64,000 nt of DNA, from assembly GCA_037952775.1 (NCBI GenBank), contig JBANAY010000003.1, positions 19,964,001-20,028,000 of the forward strand, given 5' to 3'. The notes beneath the pieces are model-generated. The model was given only the letters and a program-made list of their open reading frames with translations. It did no database searches and was not told the DNA's origin. This document shows, in pieces, positions 1-12,861 of the stretch (position 1 is the first letter of the stretch; every line of letters begins with the position of its first letter). The position numbers were made by a program, and so were the translations under genes. This DNA is from Clonostachys chloroleuca (lineage: Eukaryota; Ascomycota; Sordariomycetes; Hypocreales; Bionectriaceae).

Positions 1-752
1 GGATACATTTGTCGTGTTGAATACGATTAAACTGCCCCGCTGGCACCAAGTCCCTGCCGGTGCTCCAGGCTCATTTATCGAGGAGAAGAGCCCATGTGCT
101 CGGTGGGGCTCCTACCCAGCCGCGGGGTTATGTTCATCGTCGCATCCTAGCGACCATTACTGACACACCACGGCCAAAGGGAGGTTCAAGGGGTGCCGTC
201 TGAAAGACCCCCGCATGTTCAAGCCTGATGACCGGAGGTATTCGAAGACCGAAAAGTTAACCATGCAGCACAACCGATTGCTGCCAGGTACTGCATGCTT
301 CTGCCAGCGCGACTCAGGTAACGTTGTGGTGGGTGACGGAGTCTCCCCGTGGGGTGGTCCTGCCCACGCTCGAACGGGCTTTTTCCAACCCGCTATACGA
401 AAAATCGGTTATCAATTGTAGTTAGGGTAGGGTGTGTGGCGCGTTGACTTTGTCTTTACCTTGTTTGCTTGCCCCTTCAGACCTCATTTTGCATGGTGCG
501 CTTAGACGGTCTCAGCTCGGTGCAATTTACTATATTGGCTGCCCTGGTTTGAAGGCCAAACATAGTGACAGTCTCAATCTGGGCTTCACTTGGACCGAAA
601 GCTCGCTCAATCAAAAGCCGAAAGGAGCTCGTGATGTAAATATAGAGGCGCACGAGTCTACTTAAATCATAGATAGGATCTGACTCAGCTGGAGACAGCA
701 TAATGCAAACTTCGCTTGTGTGCTAGGTTCACCGAACGAACAATAGAGCGTC
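1..752. other. Intergenic, no gene recognised
   Basis: Short open frames here do not resemble any family I know and have no intron or signal-peptide logic. A half-site TATACGA followed by AAAA lies at 394-400 and matches one arm of the palindromes found further right; it may belong to the promoter of the hydrolase starting at 753. Confidence 0.5.
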
Positions 753-2857
753 ATGATGAAATTCTCTACAAAATACCTCAGGTAATATTCTTTAATTCTC
801 CAGCACTTTTCAGCCTCAATCGTTGCTTACTGTGGCATCAAGCGTTTGTTTTTGCATCGCATATGCTGCAGCGGGCACGACCAACGCTATCACAACCACA
901 CTGCTGGCCAAGGGCCCCGAATGCGATATAAAAGATGGAGTAGTGACAATCACGCCTGAATGCGTTGATACCACTTATAAGACGGCCATCATTACTGACG
1001 AGGGGGATGAAGACGTTCCCATACCTCATTATAGGGTCTCCGGATATTTTGATGAAACCAACATTGACTTCACTATATACCTCCCCAAAAATGGCTGGCA
1101 GGGTCGGTTCTTCCAAAAGGTTTATCCTTTGCAAAACTCAACAGCGGAAGATCATGATATTGTGTTTGGGGCAGACAGCGGTGGTTACACAAGCCAGGTA
1201 GCCGGGGGTGGGGGCTACCGTGCTGACGCCGCGGTGGCTAAGATCTCCAGAACTATCGCACGGGAGTACTACAATAATACAACTTCAGACATATATGGAT
1301 ATATTTATGGTGGCAGTGGTGGCTCGCTTGTTACGATCGGCGCTGTTGAGAACACGTTTGGTATTTGGCAAGGAGCTGTTGCACTCGTGCAAGCCGTCCC
1401 CGTCTCGAACCCAAACAATTTTTGCCTTCGCGCAATGGCAGGCCTAGTACTGGAGGACCACAAGGACACAATTATCGATTCCATTCGTCCTGGTGGAAAT
1501 ATGAACCCTTTTAGTCGTCTTGACGCTGTGAGCCGCGAAGTCTTGACCGAGGTCACGGAGCTTGGTATCCCACTTACAGCATTTGAGGACTTCGCTGGTA
1601 TTGCCGGAAACCGAACAAATTTTCTTCGCACATTCCGGGTTTTAGTGCTACCGACTATTGAAAGCTTTGATCCCACCTATGTCAATGACTTTTGGACAAA
1701 GACTGGATATCTTGGTACCGAGAATTCTGGACTCGGCGACTTTTATCGGAGGATGTTATATGAGTATGACACGGTCGTGCAAGATACTCATATTGAGGGG
1801 CGAAATCTGGTCTCTGTCGTTCTTGAAAACGTTAAATCAACTCCACCAGCACACGGACTCCAATTCACAATCCAGTCTCATGTTGGAAGTTCAACTATTT
1901 CTGCAGGAAAGTTTACAGCGCAGCTCGATAGTGATACCAGGATGGCTGTCATTGACCCAGGCCAAAACTCCACACTTCTCGCCTTGGTATCAAAAGGCAC
2001 CAAATTGCATGTTGATAATCGAGCATGGCTGGCCGGAACAGCATATCATAGGCACCAGATTCCAAAGCGACCAGGTTTCGACAGTTATGATTACCTTCGA
2101 AATGCAGATGCTCAACCAAGATATCCCCAAAGAGGACTACTTATCGGAGAAACTGTGTCATTTGGAGCCAGTGGTGGCGGAAATTTTACTGGCAACATCA
2201 CCACGAAACTTGTAGTGATGGATTCTTTGAACGATTTCGATGCCTTCCCATTACACGCCGACTGGTATAAAGGCAGAGTCACGAATGCTCTGAGCGAGCG
2301 GTTCAACGAAACCTATCGACTTTACTACACTGAAAGCGCTGATCATTTCGCTGAGCCAGTGCCATACGATCAGCTGAGTCGCATTATCTCATACCACGGG
2401 GCGTACGAGCAACACCTTCGAGATTTAGCTTCGTGGGTTGAAAGGGGGTAATCCCACCTCCGAGCACTTCACACACTATAGCTGGTGGACAGGTCAAAGT
2501 CCCAGCAAATGCTGCAGATCGCGGCGGAATACAGCCTATTGTGACTTTGACTGTAAATACGGAGACTGCGGCATCGGTGAAGACCGGGGAGTCGATTGAC
2601 TTCACTGCAAGAATCGAAGCCCCCCTGGCTCTGGCCTCATCACCTCTGTTGAATGGGATTTAGAAGGAAATGGAAGTTTCATAAAAATGGAAATAGCTAG
2701 AGGAAGGACAGCCCTAGAAGTTACTTCCAGTTGGATGTACATGATGCCCGGCATCTACTATCCATCGGTACGCGCCGCGTCTCATCGAGATGGAGATCCA
2801 GAGGCTCCTTTTGCCCAAGTGTTCAATCTTGGGCGTAGTAGAATTACTGTAATTTAA
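753..2857 (+). CDS. Secreted alpha/beta hydrolase with C-terminal beta-sandwich-like region (frame interrupted twice)
   Basis: Exon 1 is 753-781 (MMKFSTKYL), then a 61-bp intron 782-842 (GTAATA...AAG), and the rest follows from 843. The joined N-terminus is a good signal peptide (hydrophobic, ending AYAAAG). A GGSGG nucleophile-elbow-like motif (GxSxG) sits at about residues 166-170, followed by a conserved-looking GAVENT stretch. Many N-x-S/T sites fit secretion. The open frame stops at 2451 in WVERG, but the expected continuation (VIPPPSTS..., then GGIQPIVTLTVN) resumes one frame over, and a second slip near 2618-2625 leads into a PKD-like tail (VEWDLEGNG) ending at 2857. Both slips correspond to one missing base, in a G5 and a C6 run. 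The exact substrate is unknown; the gene opens the carbohydrate cluster. Confidence is high for a hydrolase fold and moderate for the tail belonging to the same gene. Confidence 0.7.
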
Positions 2858-3583
2858 CTTGTGAGGGAAACCCGAAAAGAATCAGTCTCCTTCTGAAGTA
2901 TTTAGATACGCTTTGAGCACTAACTTAGGCATAGGTGCAACGTCCGTTAACTACATTAGCGCTGTTATGCTCTAGATAAAGTGCACTACTTCTGCCAGAA
3001 TAGGAATTAAAGCCACTACAGCTATTTCAAAAAACATAGATAAGGTCTTAAATAGCATCATATGGTCTATGGTACTGACCATTGGGACCTCGAGATCTGA
3101 TACGGTACTCATTGTGGCACTGGTGCTTGATTCTTCACGGTCCTAAACAAATCCCTATTATCAGTACTAGCCTCGTCACCCCACTCGTAGCTACATTAAG
3201 AGGTAACCATCGTATTTCTTCGGAACGTTACACGCTCATGATAGCTAATCTTAGACTAAATCTTCTTGTGGAGTACAGCAAAGGTGACATGAAGAGACCA
3301 AACTGCTCCGCACTGAAACACCCCTTGAGAGTAAGCAGGGGGTAGGCCTATCTATACCAATGGTACATCCAAAGTTCCATGTTCATCGTCCATAACTAGA
3401 AGTAGGCGATATCTGTCAAGTGGTAGGCGCCTCCACTCTTGGCAAGCCCATGAAAGCTATATAAGCGTCAGTATAGCTAGGCATTTGAGAAACACCTTAT
3501 GTTTAAAACTATTATCTTTTTATCACCACCAGACTATTTGATACCACAAACTTATTAAGATTTTGATTTTGTCATCTCACACT
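2858..3583. other. Intergenic, promoter side of GH35
   Basis: No coding content recognised. The stretch is moderately AT-rich and holds the 5' region of the beta-galactosidase gene; one TCGTA half-site at about 3209 has no matching second arm. Confidence 0.5.
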
Positions 3584-6500
3584 ATGATCGGCCTGCTTCG
3601 TTATGCCTTCGCATGTGTAGCGCTTTGCGGTGTCGCTGGAGGTGTAATACCTAACCGAAGCATTGAAGTACAAACCTCTGATCTCGTAACATGGGATCAA
3701 CACTCCGTGATTGTACGCGGAGAGCGCATCATGTTTTACTCTGGGGAAATTCACCCGTTCAGACTGCCTTCGCCTGGTTCTTGGATTGACGTGTTTCAGA
3801 AAATCAAGGCTGCCGGGTTCACAGGAGTCTCATTTTACCTCATGTGGGGCTTGCTAGAAGGTGAGCCAGGACACGTGCGAACAGACGGAATTTTTGCTCT
3901 CCAAGACTTTTTCAGAGCGGCCTCCGATACTGGCCTCTATCTCCTGGCACGCCCAGGACCATACATCAATGCTGAAGTGTCAGGGGGTGGCTTCCCAGGC
4001 TGGGTGCAACGCGTTAGCGGCGAGATAAGATCGAACAATCCCAACTTCACTGAGATTGTTAAGCCTTACTTGTCACATGTTGGCCGGCTTATTTCAAACG
4101 CTCAAATCACCAACGGAGGCCCCGTTATACTTGTACAGACCGAGAATGAATACTCGATTTGTGTAAATTACACGTCTCCTGGAGCTATCACTGCCTGTCT
4201 CCAGCCATCTTACATGGAATCAATAAAATCAACCCTACGGGAAGTAGGAATCACGGTGCCTTTAATCAGCAATGATGCAGCACCATTGGGGAACTGGGCG
4301 CCGGGTTCAGGGGTTGGGGAAGTTGATGTATATGGAATGGATGTATATCCATTGGACTGGTCGAGCGGATGTAAGTCATATCGGCCTTAAAACCATTTGT
4401 GGTAGTCAAATCTAATAAATTTATAGGCATGGATCCAGGAAACTGGACAAGAGGACATTTCTCCTTAGAAAACATCAACTATTCACTTCACGAAACACTC
4501 AGTCCTAGCAATCCCTTTTCCATCCCCGAAGCCCAGGCTGGTGCTGCAGACTTCTGGTATTTGATACATCTATCCGTTATGTCGATTTCAGACCGTGGCT
4601 AATGATATATGGTTTAACTGGAATAGGGGCGGCGTTGGCGTAGATATCTGCGCTGAAATGGTCAACCACAAGTTTGTACGAGTTTTCAATAAGTTCCTCT
4701 ATAGCATACGTGTGACCGTATTGAATCTCTACATGGTAAAATTTTCAGCCTTGAAAATGGCGTTTGGTAGATTTGCTGATTGACCTTCAAACAGATGTTT
4801 GGAGGAACAAATTGGGGCAACCTGGGCCATCCGAAAGGCTACACTTCTTATGATGTTGGCGCACCAATCTCAGAAGACCGCCTCTTAGGGCGTGAAAAAT
4901 ATTATGAACTTAAACTACAGGGCTACTTCCTTCAGTCGTCACCCTCTTATCTCACCTCTGTCCCAGAGAGCGACGCGATTGGTGAATATACCAACACTAA
5001 TGATGTGTTTGTAAATCGCCTCAAGAGCCAAGACACCAATTACTATATAATCAGGCATCACAAATACGATAGTCTGGTTTCGAAATCTTATTCTTTGACT
5101 ATCTCGACGAAACTTGGGCGTTTCAAAATCCCGCAGCTAGGGGGTTCCTTAAGTCTTGACGGCAGAGACTCTAGAATCCTCGTCTCCGACTATGCTATCG
5201 GAAACATCACCCTGACTTACTCATCCGCGGAGGTGCTTGCTTGGCGGACGTTCAGTTCTAAGACTGTGCTCTTGCTTTATGGAGGTGACCGGGAAACACA
5301 CGAGTTCGCATTTCCTCGCTGGCTCGGTTGCCCGGCTCTCGTTGAGGGCCCACCTGTGATTTGTCAATTGACAGAGTCTCTAGTTATTATACAGACAGTA
5401 ATTGGGCTCGAGAGAGGCATACTGCGTTTCAGATGTAATCTCGACGTGCATTTACTTGAGAGGGGTGACACTTATAGGTATTGGGTAATCGATTTGCCTG
5501 CCCCAGCACCTGTGGGACACTTCACGTCACCTTCAAGGCTAGCATCCCCAGACTTGAGTGTCATAGTCAGAGGTGGTTATTTAATCAGATCTGCGAAGAT
5601 TGACAGCGCGTCCCTCTATCTCTCAGGAGATGTCAACAGCACAACAGAAATCGAGGTCGTTGGTGCTCCGATAATACCCAGGCACGTTTTTTTCAATGGG
5701 GAAGCTGTTCAGATCAGTACTGGCAAAGCAGGTATGACTGCAACTGTACAATACATCTCTCCAAACATAAGTCTACCTGATTTGTCCGAGTTGCCTTGGA
5801 ACCGCATTGATTCTCTACCCGAAATACGGCCACATTATGACGATGAAATGTGGACAATCTGCAACAAACCATCGACAAACAATACCCGTCCTTTGGCCAC
5901 CCCCACTTCACTCTACGCCGGGGATTATGGTTATCATTCAGGCTCACTATTATACCGTGGATATTTCACATCCACAGGAACAGAGTCATCCCTTTCCATC
6001 CTAACACAAGGAGGTGACGGTTTTGGGCACTCAGTCTGGTTGAATTCCACGTTCCTTGGATCTTGGGCCGGCTCAACTGGCTTGGCCAGCCGAAACCATA
6101 CCCTGAACTTCAGTGAACAGCTGAAACCAGGCCAACAATACGTGATCACTGTTCTCATTGACCACATGGGTCTCCGTGATAATTGGGAAGCCGATGGTCA
6201 AGGAATGAAAGAACCTCGGGGAATCCTGGATTATAAACTCCATGGATCTGCTGAGCGCATAGATATTTCATGGAAAATGATTGGTAACATTGGTGGTGAA
6301 TCGTACTTGGATCATAGCCGCGGCCCACTCAATGAAGGTGCCATGTTTGCTGAAAGAAACGGATTCCATCTGCCCGGAGCGCCGTTTAAGTCATGGAAAC
6401 ACGGCACTCCGTTCGAAGGCACAGACCGGCCGGGTGTCTACATGTTTGGTACGGAGTTCCTTCTGGATTTTCCAGAAGGCTACGATATCCCAATAGCCTC

Positions 6501-6906
6501 TCAATATTCTTAACGAAGACAAGCTAAACACGGAAGTTGGGGCAAACGTGCCTAATTTCAGAGTTCAGATTTTCATGAACGGTTGGCAGCTTGGAAAATA
6601 TAGTGAGCCCCTTTTCCCCAACAAAATTTCTCTCGCATCTCATAATACTGATTCTCACTTTCTCCAACAGTTAGTAATCTAGGGCCACAAAGTCGCTATG
6701 TACTACCTGAAGGCATTCTGAACCACCATGGTGTAAATTATTTAGCTCTGACCGTGTGGTCATTGGACGGCACGGGGTCAAAAATTAAAGGTCTCACATT
6801 GACAGCAGACGCTTTCCTCCAAAGTGGGAAGAACCCAGTGCCCCTGGTTGTTGGCAGTCGATTTGATGAGCGGTCCAATTCTATTACAGGAACTAGAAGT
6901 AATTGA
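3584..6906 (+). CDS. GH35 beta-galactosidase, secreted (one frame slip)
   Basis: Five exons fit: 3584-4370, 4427-4556, 4627-4735, 4795-6602, 6671-6906, with introns of 56, 70, 59 and 68 bp. The ATG at 3584 opens a signal peptide (MIGLLRYAFACVALCGVAGG). GH35 landmarks are clear: FYSGEIHPFRLP, the acid/base motif TENEYS near residue 187-190, the nucleophile motif PEAQAG with Glu about 297, then FGGTNWGNLGHP. Downstream come the beta-galactosidase beta-sandwich domains, ending with the typical VNG-like segment (IFMNGWQLGKY / SNLGPQSRYVLPEGIL). The frame in use stops at 6513, but the expected continuation resumes in another frame at about 6500; exon lengths sum to 3n+1, so one base is in excess. 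Length (about 1022 aa) is normal for fungal GH35. It is predicted to release terminal beta-galactose outside the cell. It converges on the GH20 gene. Confidence 0.88.
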
Positions 6907-7732
6907 GATAGAGCTTTGTAGTTATGCAGTAGCTTCTAAGAAAAAAGGTAGCGAATGCTCGAGTACTAAGAATTCAATAATCCAAAGCTATGCCCAGCAT
7001 CATAACGCATTAAACTTCAACTTTTTTGCCTGGCTACGAGGCTTACGCCCAGGCGTCCATAAGGCTCAACACTAACAATGGCTTGCGCCATTCCCGGCCT
7101 CTGCGGACATACCTGTCTAAAGCGCACTGCCCAAGTCCACCTACACTTGCGAAATAATCGACAGTCCGTTGCAGGGACTAGAAAGAAATCCCATGTATAG
7201 GCAATACTGGTCTCTAAAGATAGAAAAAGTAGCATGAAAACAACATTTGTTTTATTGAACCTGTTTTCTAAGAACAAACCCAAAAGCAAAAAGTAGCATT
7301 CCCGATACCGACCAGAACTCCTCCGCTGCCCGTACCTCCCGGCCTTTATTACCGCCTCATTGTGTTCGATAGAGTTCAGTTCACGGCAAGTGAGTCACGA
7401 CGGCGACTACGGCGACTTAAGGTTAGGTCGTGAACCTTTTATTAAGCTCTCGGGATGACTCTTGGTATTTTCTTTTTACTTTTACGAACTGTCCTTTGCG
7501 GCTACATCGCACATGGCCTACAAAACCTTCCTTTTAGCTTTTTTGGCTTCGTAAATCACAATAGCGTGAAGGGTTGGTGTATACAATACACCTTCTTAAC
7601 ATAGCTTTTATACAACCGTACTTGACTTGTTGCTCTCTAATATCACTCATAATTTGAGCTTGGAGAACTGTCTCGTTACTTCGAAGTATGGAAGGATTTA
7701 TTAGGTTGCTTGATCCAGAGCGAAAAGATACC
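6907..7732. other. Convergent intergenic region
   Basis: This is the 3' flank of GH35 and of the convergent GH20 gene. It is AT-leaning, and I see no supported gene, repeat or RNA. Confidence 0.5.
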
Positions 7733-10033
7733 CTAAGGCCATGCCCCCCAGTGGTCGTCAACCAAGGTTATATTTTTCATGAGGCCACTAAATCCATGTC
7801 CAATTCGTTTCAGAGGAGCTTCTACTGCTATTGGCATCCAAACAAACATAACCCCATTACTACCAGGAACTCCTTTCGGCTCAACTTTCGCCAAGAACTC
7901 CATTGTCCGCTGAGTGGAGTCAGACTCGGTTACAGATAAAAAGGTCCTCTTATCACGACCAGAAAGTACAACATGGGTCCATTTCCCAATTGGCAAGCTG
8001 TAATTGAGAGAATACGGCTGGTTTCCACTAACGATAGTGATATTGCTAGAGCTCCCGTAACCGGAGTATAATGCAGAATCAGATCCAGAGAAAAGTATTG
8101 CCTGATCAGAAGAGACATCGGGCTTGATCCAGAATGATAGAGAATAGTTTCGCCCCTTGCTAGTCAGAGGCGTTTCTAAGAAGCATGCATTCGAGAAACG
8201 AACAGCCTCATAATGATTAATGCATCCATAATTCGTAGCATTGTAACGGTTGGCGGATCGGTCCGCGATAGTCTTAGCACCAGGTTGGGATAAACTAAAT
8301 TGATAGTCAAAGATGACATCATTCTCAGATTTAACTCTCCTGTCAAGATTTTGACCAGGGGCAGATCTTATCAACATCTCAATGATAGCATCATATTCTT
8401 GTTCAGAGATATCTCCACCCCATGTCTTGTCGGCTAGGGCTGGAAGGCTGTCCCGCCACGAGTAGTAGGCCTCAAGATAAGTGGACGCTGATGGACCATA
8501 GTCGCTCCACTGGGCTGCGATATGGCCAAGAATACCGGCTTCGTCAAATAGAGCATTGTTTGTAGCATTCCGAGTATCAAAAATAAATGGTCGATATGGT
8601 CCGCCTTGTGGGTTACCGTTGAATATAAGTGTTTTGTTCAGAGTCTGGGGAAAATAACCGTGCCATTTGGTGTTGATGTAAAAGGCAAAGTCTGAGTTTA
8701 CAACCTGATACCCGTTTTGGATGAAGTCGAAGTAAGGATTGTCTTCATAGGGTGCCCAGTGTTGAACATCAATAGCCTTCGTATAGTTGCCTCCTTCACG
8801 AGGTGGAAAGGTACCCCAGATTCTTGCCTGTTTCCCAGCGTGGGATATGAATGTTGCCAGCTCATCAACATATTTACTGTAATCTGCCACCAACTGATCG
8901 CTGTATTCATCTGCGCCGATATGGACCGTCTTACAATGAAACCAAGGCAAGAATGTCTGCCAAATGCCTTTCATCGTTGCCAGTGTGTCTGGATGACTGA
9001 TATTGAGCATAGATGGATCTCCTCGTAAAGCAATCTTGGGTTTCCACTTTGTGATAGCCAGTGCGTGTGCTGGACTGTTGATCTCAGGAATAATGGTTAC
9101 TCCTCGTTGAGCACATGTGTGCTGGATATCCTCGAATTGAGATCTCGTGTATGACTCATTCGCAGGGGATGCGAGGCCATTCACAAACGAGCTTGTGGTA
9201 CTCAGCCGAAAACCAGAGTACAGTCTCCACATCTCTTCCTCAGACTGAAGCTCATGGTTGATGAAGAGATTATCATTAAGGTGGAGATGAAACACATTTT
9301 GCTTGAAATACGACAGAAATGAGCACATTTCCTTGAGAAACTCTGGGGGTAATAATGCCGGCCCAAGTCAAGCTGTACTTGCCAACATTAGTCTCGACTC
9401 TGCAAATGTAGGTAGCTCTTTCGAAAGTGTTCTTACCATGACGCCACGTTCGCCCCATCCCGGGGCATCACTGCCTCTCCCAGTTGGAAAACAGCCTTGG
9501 TTGGTAACCATGGTTTGCAACAATGTACGCGTCCCCCACCATACACCTAGAGGACTCGCCCCGGTAATAACGAGTCTACTGTCAGTGGCATCTATAGTGT
9601 ATCCTTCTGACGTAGGGCGTCCGGCAGCATCCAGAAAATGGGTGCCATTTTTGTTGAGGGTGAGAAATACAGATTTCTTCTGCATTTCTGTCCCCTGGGA
9701 AATTTGAGGCTGAATGCCCACAAGAGCACCCACATCTTCCTGAAATGTTTGAGCGAATTCTGTCAGTGTAGGAGGTATTAATGTATGCCCATTCTTATCC
9801 TTCGCACACGCGAACGTCTTGTCAATGACAATGTGTTCCAGATCTTGGGCGGCGAAGCAACTTTGTCCATCTGCTTGGAAACGAATGGCAGGTATTGTTC
9901 GAATTCGGCCATACTCTGAGCCAAGGTCAGAACTCTTGAACTTATCAATGAAGAGGGGGAAACCTTGAAATAGCTCACCTGCGAACACGGCGGAGATAGT
10001 AACTGCCCAAAGAAATGGTACATTCAACCTCAT
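7733..10033 (-). CDS. GH20 beta-N-acetylhexosaminidase with C-terminal LamG-like domain (one frame slip)
   Basis: Start ATG at 10033 opens a signal peptide (MRLNVPFLWAVTISAVFAG). Exon 1 is 10033-9437, the intron 9436-9373 (64 bp, GTAAGA...TACAG), and exon 2 9372-7733. The junction restores GERGVM-LDLGRHYYP, the usual start of the GH20 barrel. Immediately after this a C5 run (G5 on + at about 9342-9346) lacks one base: the expected PEFLKEMCSFL lies in the next frame. The catalytic Asp-Glu pair is in HIGADEYSD (about residues 353-355). After the barrel, a region from about residue 550 (DVIFDYQFSLS ... YSLSFWIKPDVSSDQ ... GKWTHVVLSG ... ITLVDD) has the layout of a laminin-G/concanavalin sandwich, so this is a GH20-LamG architecture. 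It probably removes terminal GlcNAc or GalNAc from glycans. It is divergent with GH43 and shares its promoter. Confidence 0.88.
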
Positions 10034-11083
10034 CTTGGAAATGCGTAACTGTTATGTCTCTAGTTTGCTCAAAAATGGATTAATAGGCCTTGAATGTATA
10101 AGAGACTAGAAATTACAGTCGGGATCAGTGCTATATCAATTCCAATCCTGCTGAGTAACTAAAGGCTTTATCCCCATATGATTCACCATGTCTCAACCAT
10201 ACCGACTACGGTTTTGTTTAATTACCAATAAACTAATGCTTATCTCAATGTGACGTTCCTTGCAGTGTGGGAATCAGAATGACGTATGTAATAGGTCTTA
10301 ATCCTCGAGTTCAATCTGTCTATTGACCTAACAGAATTTGCCGAGAACGCAGTCACTTGTCGCCAGTTGATTATCTGCATCATGATTCGATGCTCTCCAT
10401 AATCAAACTCTTAATTATAAGGTGGGCGGTTGTGTGGTATGATTCGTTCCGCGCGGTAAGTTAACGCGATGGTATTAGCCTAATCTTTTAAAAAGCTCGA
10501 ATCCCTGAATGGAAGGTAAAAACGTCGTGTGTTCGCTGTTCGCTGGCTCTTAGTAGTGTACGACCCGCATGAATTATCGTACTAGATACGAAAATCCGCG
10601 AGCGCCGGGATAGTGGATATCGTCCTCAAGTCTCACGAAGAGCTACGTAATGAGCAGCTAGGCCGAGGTCTTGTGGATGCAGAACAGTTGATCCTTGAAT
10701 TTTACTGATTTATTAAGCGCCCCTAACCGACTAGATGTTTTGGCGATAACTGTTCCGGTGATGGCTTGGTGGTAGAAAGACTACGTGTGATTACAGGATC
10801 TCTCACCATCCAACATGAGATCCCTGCATAGATGATCAACGCCTTGTAATACACAAAATTGTAACGTTGCAGGCCGGTTTACCTTATCTGCTGGTGTTAA
10901 CCCTTCTCGGATATTACTATACCCGAGATAATCGAAGTTATGTTTGAACGTCAAGTTATCCGGGGCATCTATATACAAGAATGGGTTGCAACATCACCCA
11001 CTACGGTCAGAACTGTGACGCCAAGTCTTCCTTTCAGCCTCATTATTAGTAAACTTCACATGTTGGAGTTGACAGTTTTCACC
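10034..11083. other. Shared divergent promoter of GH20 and GH43
   Basis: A 1.05-kb gene-free stretch between the start codons of two outward-facing hydrolase genes. It contains a perfect TCGTA-N5-TACGA palindrome (separate entry) about 0.5 kb from both starts, suggesting common control. Confidence 0.6.
10577..10591. promoter_or_regulatory. Palindrome TCGTA-CTAGA-TACGA
   Basis: This is a perfect 5+5 inverted repeat with a 5-bp spacer in the GH20/GH43 divergent promoter, followed by AAAATCCG. The same arms and spacing recur at 18019-18033 and nearly so at 14989-15003. An arm resembles the TCGTATA element bound by yeast Upc2/Ecm22. A binding site for the cluster Zn2Cys6 protein is an inference. 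Confidence 0.6.
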
Positions 11084-12861
11084 ATGATGTGGTTTTGTAT
11101 TATTTTTTGGCTTCTATGCAGTACTAAAGCCTTATCCAATCTCACTTTGCCTCAACACTTAGATGGCGAGCACCCCAACTTATATTTCAATCCAGTACTC
11201 CCTGGGTGGCATTCTGATCCGTCTTGTGTGCATAATAAAGGTTTATTCTTCTGTGTCACATCGACCTTCCAAGCTTTTCCAGGATTGCCTGTCTATGTTT
11301 CATCTAATCTGCTGGATTGGAAGCTAGCAAGCCATGCATGGGATCGAGATTCACAACTTCCCGGTCTAAGCTGGAATACTACAGGCCAGGCAAAGGGTAT
11401 ATATGCCCCCACAATCCGATACCACGAAGGAATGTTCTACATCATTGTTACATATGTTGGAAATACAAACAACTTTGGCCTTCTTTTCAAAACAAAAGAT
11501 CCCCTTGATGAGGCTGGCTGGGGAAATCCACTATTGTTGGAACTAAACGGTATAGAAACCCTGACCTCTTTTGGGACGATGATGGAAGAGTTTTCGTGGC
11601 TACAGCAGGAATCTCACTGCAAGAACTAGATATTGGTAGTGGAATCCTTGGTGAAGCAATTAATATATGGAACGGTACCAGTGGTTCGTGGCCTGAAGGT
11701 CCGCACATATATAAAAAGGACGGTTGGTATTACTTGTTGATTGCGGAAGGTGGAACAAGTGAGGGACACTCTATCTCCATTGCAAGAGCGAAGTACATCC
11801 GAGGACCATATGAATCAAATCCCAGCAACCCAATATTAACAAATCGCGACACGGAAGAGTACTTTCAGAGCGTCGGCCATGGAGATTTGTTTCAGGACGT
11901 CACAGGGAGTTGGTGGGGTCTTTGTCTCGCCATCCGCTCAGGACCTTCCTACGATTATATGCCCATGGGACGGGAAGCAGTCTTATTCAATGCCACATGG
12001 GTTCAAGGAGCGTGGCCCGAATTACAACCTGTTCGAGGCTGGATGGCTACTGACGGTCTTCTGAGTTCCTCAAGACCGGTATCTCAGAATAGACCAAAGG
12101 TAGACGCAGATGACCAGATTACATTCAAGGTCGGTGTCACTTTGCCACCGCATTTCATTCATCATCGGGTGCCTCCTCTCAACGCGTTTACGGTCACCGA
12201 TGGTGGGCTACGCATCGAACCAAGCAGGGCCAACTTGACTGGGGACAATAAACATACCGATATGGCGCTGACTGGTCAACACGGTTTGAGCTTCATTGGA
12301 CGTAGGCAAACACATACAGTGTTCCGATTCTCGGTCGACTTGCTCTTCAATCCGCATTCGGGTGGCCAGCAGGCTGGAATTAGCGTCTTTCGATCACAGG
12401 ATGAGCATATTGATCTAAGCATAGTCAGAATGTCAAACAAGACGGCTACCGGATCTTGTAGTGCACTGTTCTTCGGGCTATCTAGCATCAGCCCCACGAC
12501 ATCAATGGAGGAGCAGTTATTCCCAGTGCCGCAAGGCTGGGAGAATGGACCAATCAGGTTGCATGTGGAAGCTAGCAATGCGTCCAACTATATATTCTCA
12601 GTATCCCGCATGGGAAAGACACAGGAAGCAATTACACTTGGAAATGTGTCGTCTGGGGTTGTGAGTGGCAGGGGAGGGGTTGGCTTCTTCCTCGGTTCAT
12701 TGGTCGGAGTATTTGCCACCTGCAATGGGAAAGGGACTGGAAACAAATGCACGCCGGGAGGTGAAGCATATGTCAAGAGCTGGGCTTATGAGGGTATAGC
12801 GCAGGAAGTTGACGTTGACGAAGTCATTCCCGTGAACAAATTCGCTAGGCACAAACTATGA
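11084..12861 (+). CDS. GH43 family arabinofuranosidase/xylosidase, secreted (one frame slip)
   Basis: The ATG at 11084 (context CACCATG) begins a strong signal peptide (MMWFCIIFWLLCSTKA). The catalytic base is Asp45 in WHSDPSC and the acid is Glu about 205 in WPEGPHIYKKDGWYYL; the blade motifs FQSVGHGDLF and GREAVLF are also present. The C-terminal about 200 residues (from about 12130) form a concanavalin-like sandwich (TVFRFSVDLLFNPHSGGQQAGISVF ends a strand-rich block). No intron is needed. At about 11555-11558 the frame slips: NGIE is followed by the expected PDLFWDDDGRVFVATAG in another frame, so one base is missing or two are extra. Family members act on arabinoxylan or arabinan side chains; the exact subfamily is not determined. 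It is divergent from GH20 and convergent with the regulator gene. Confidence 0.85.
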
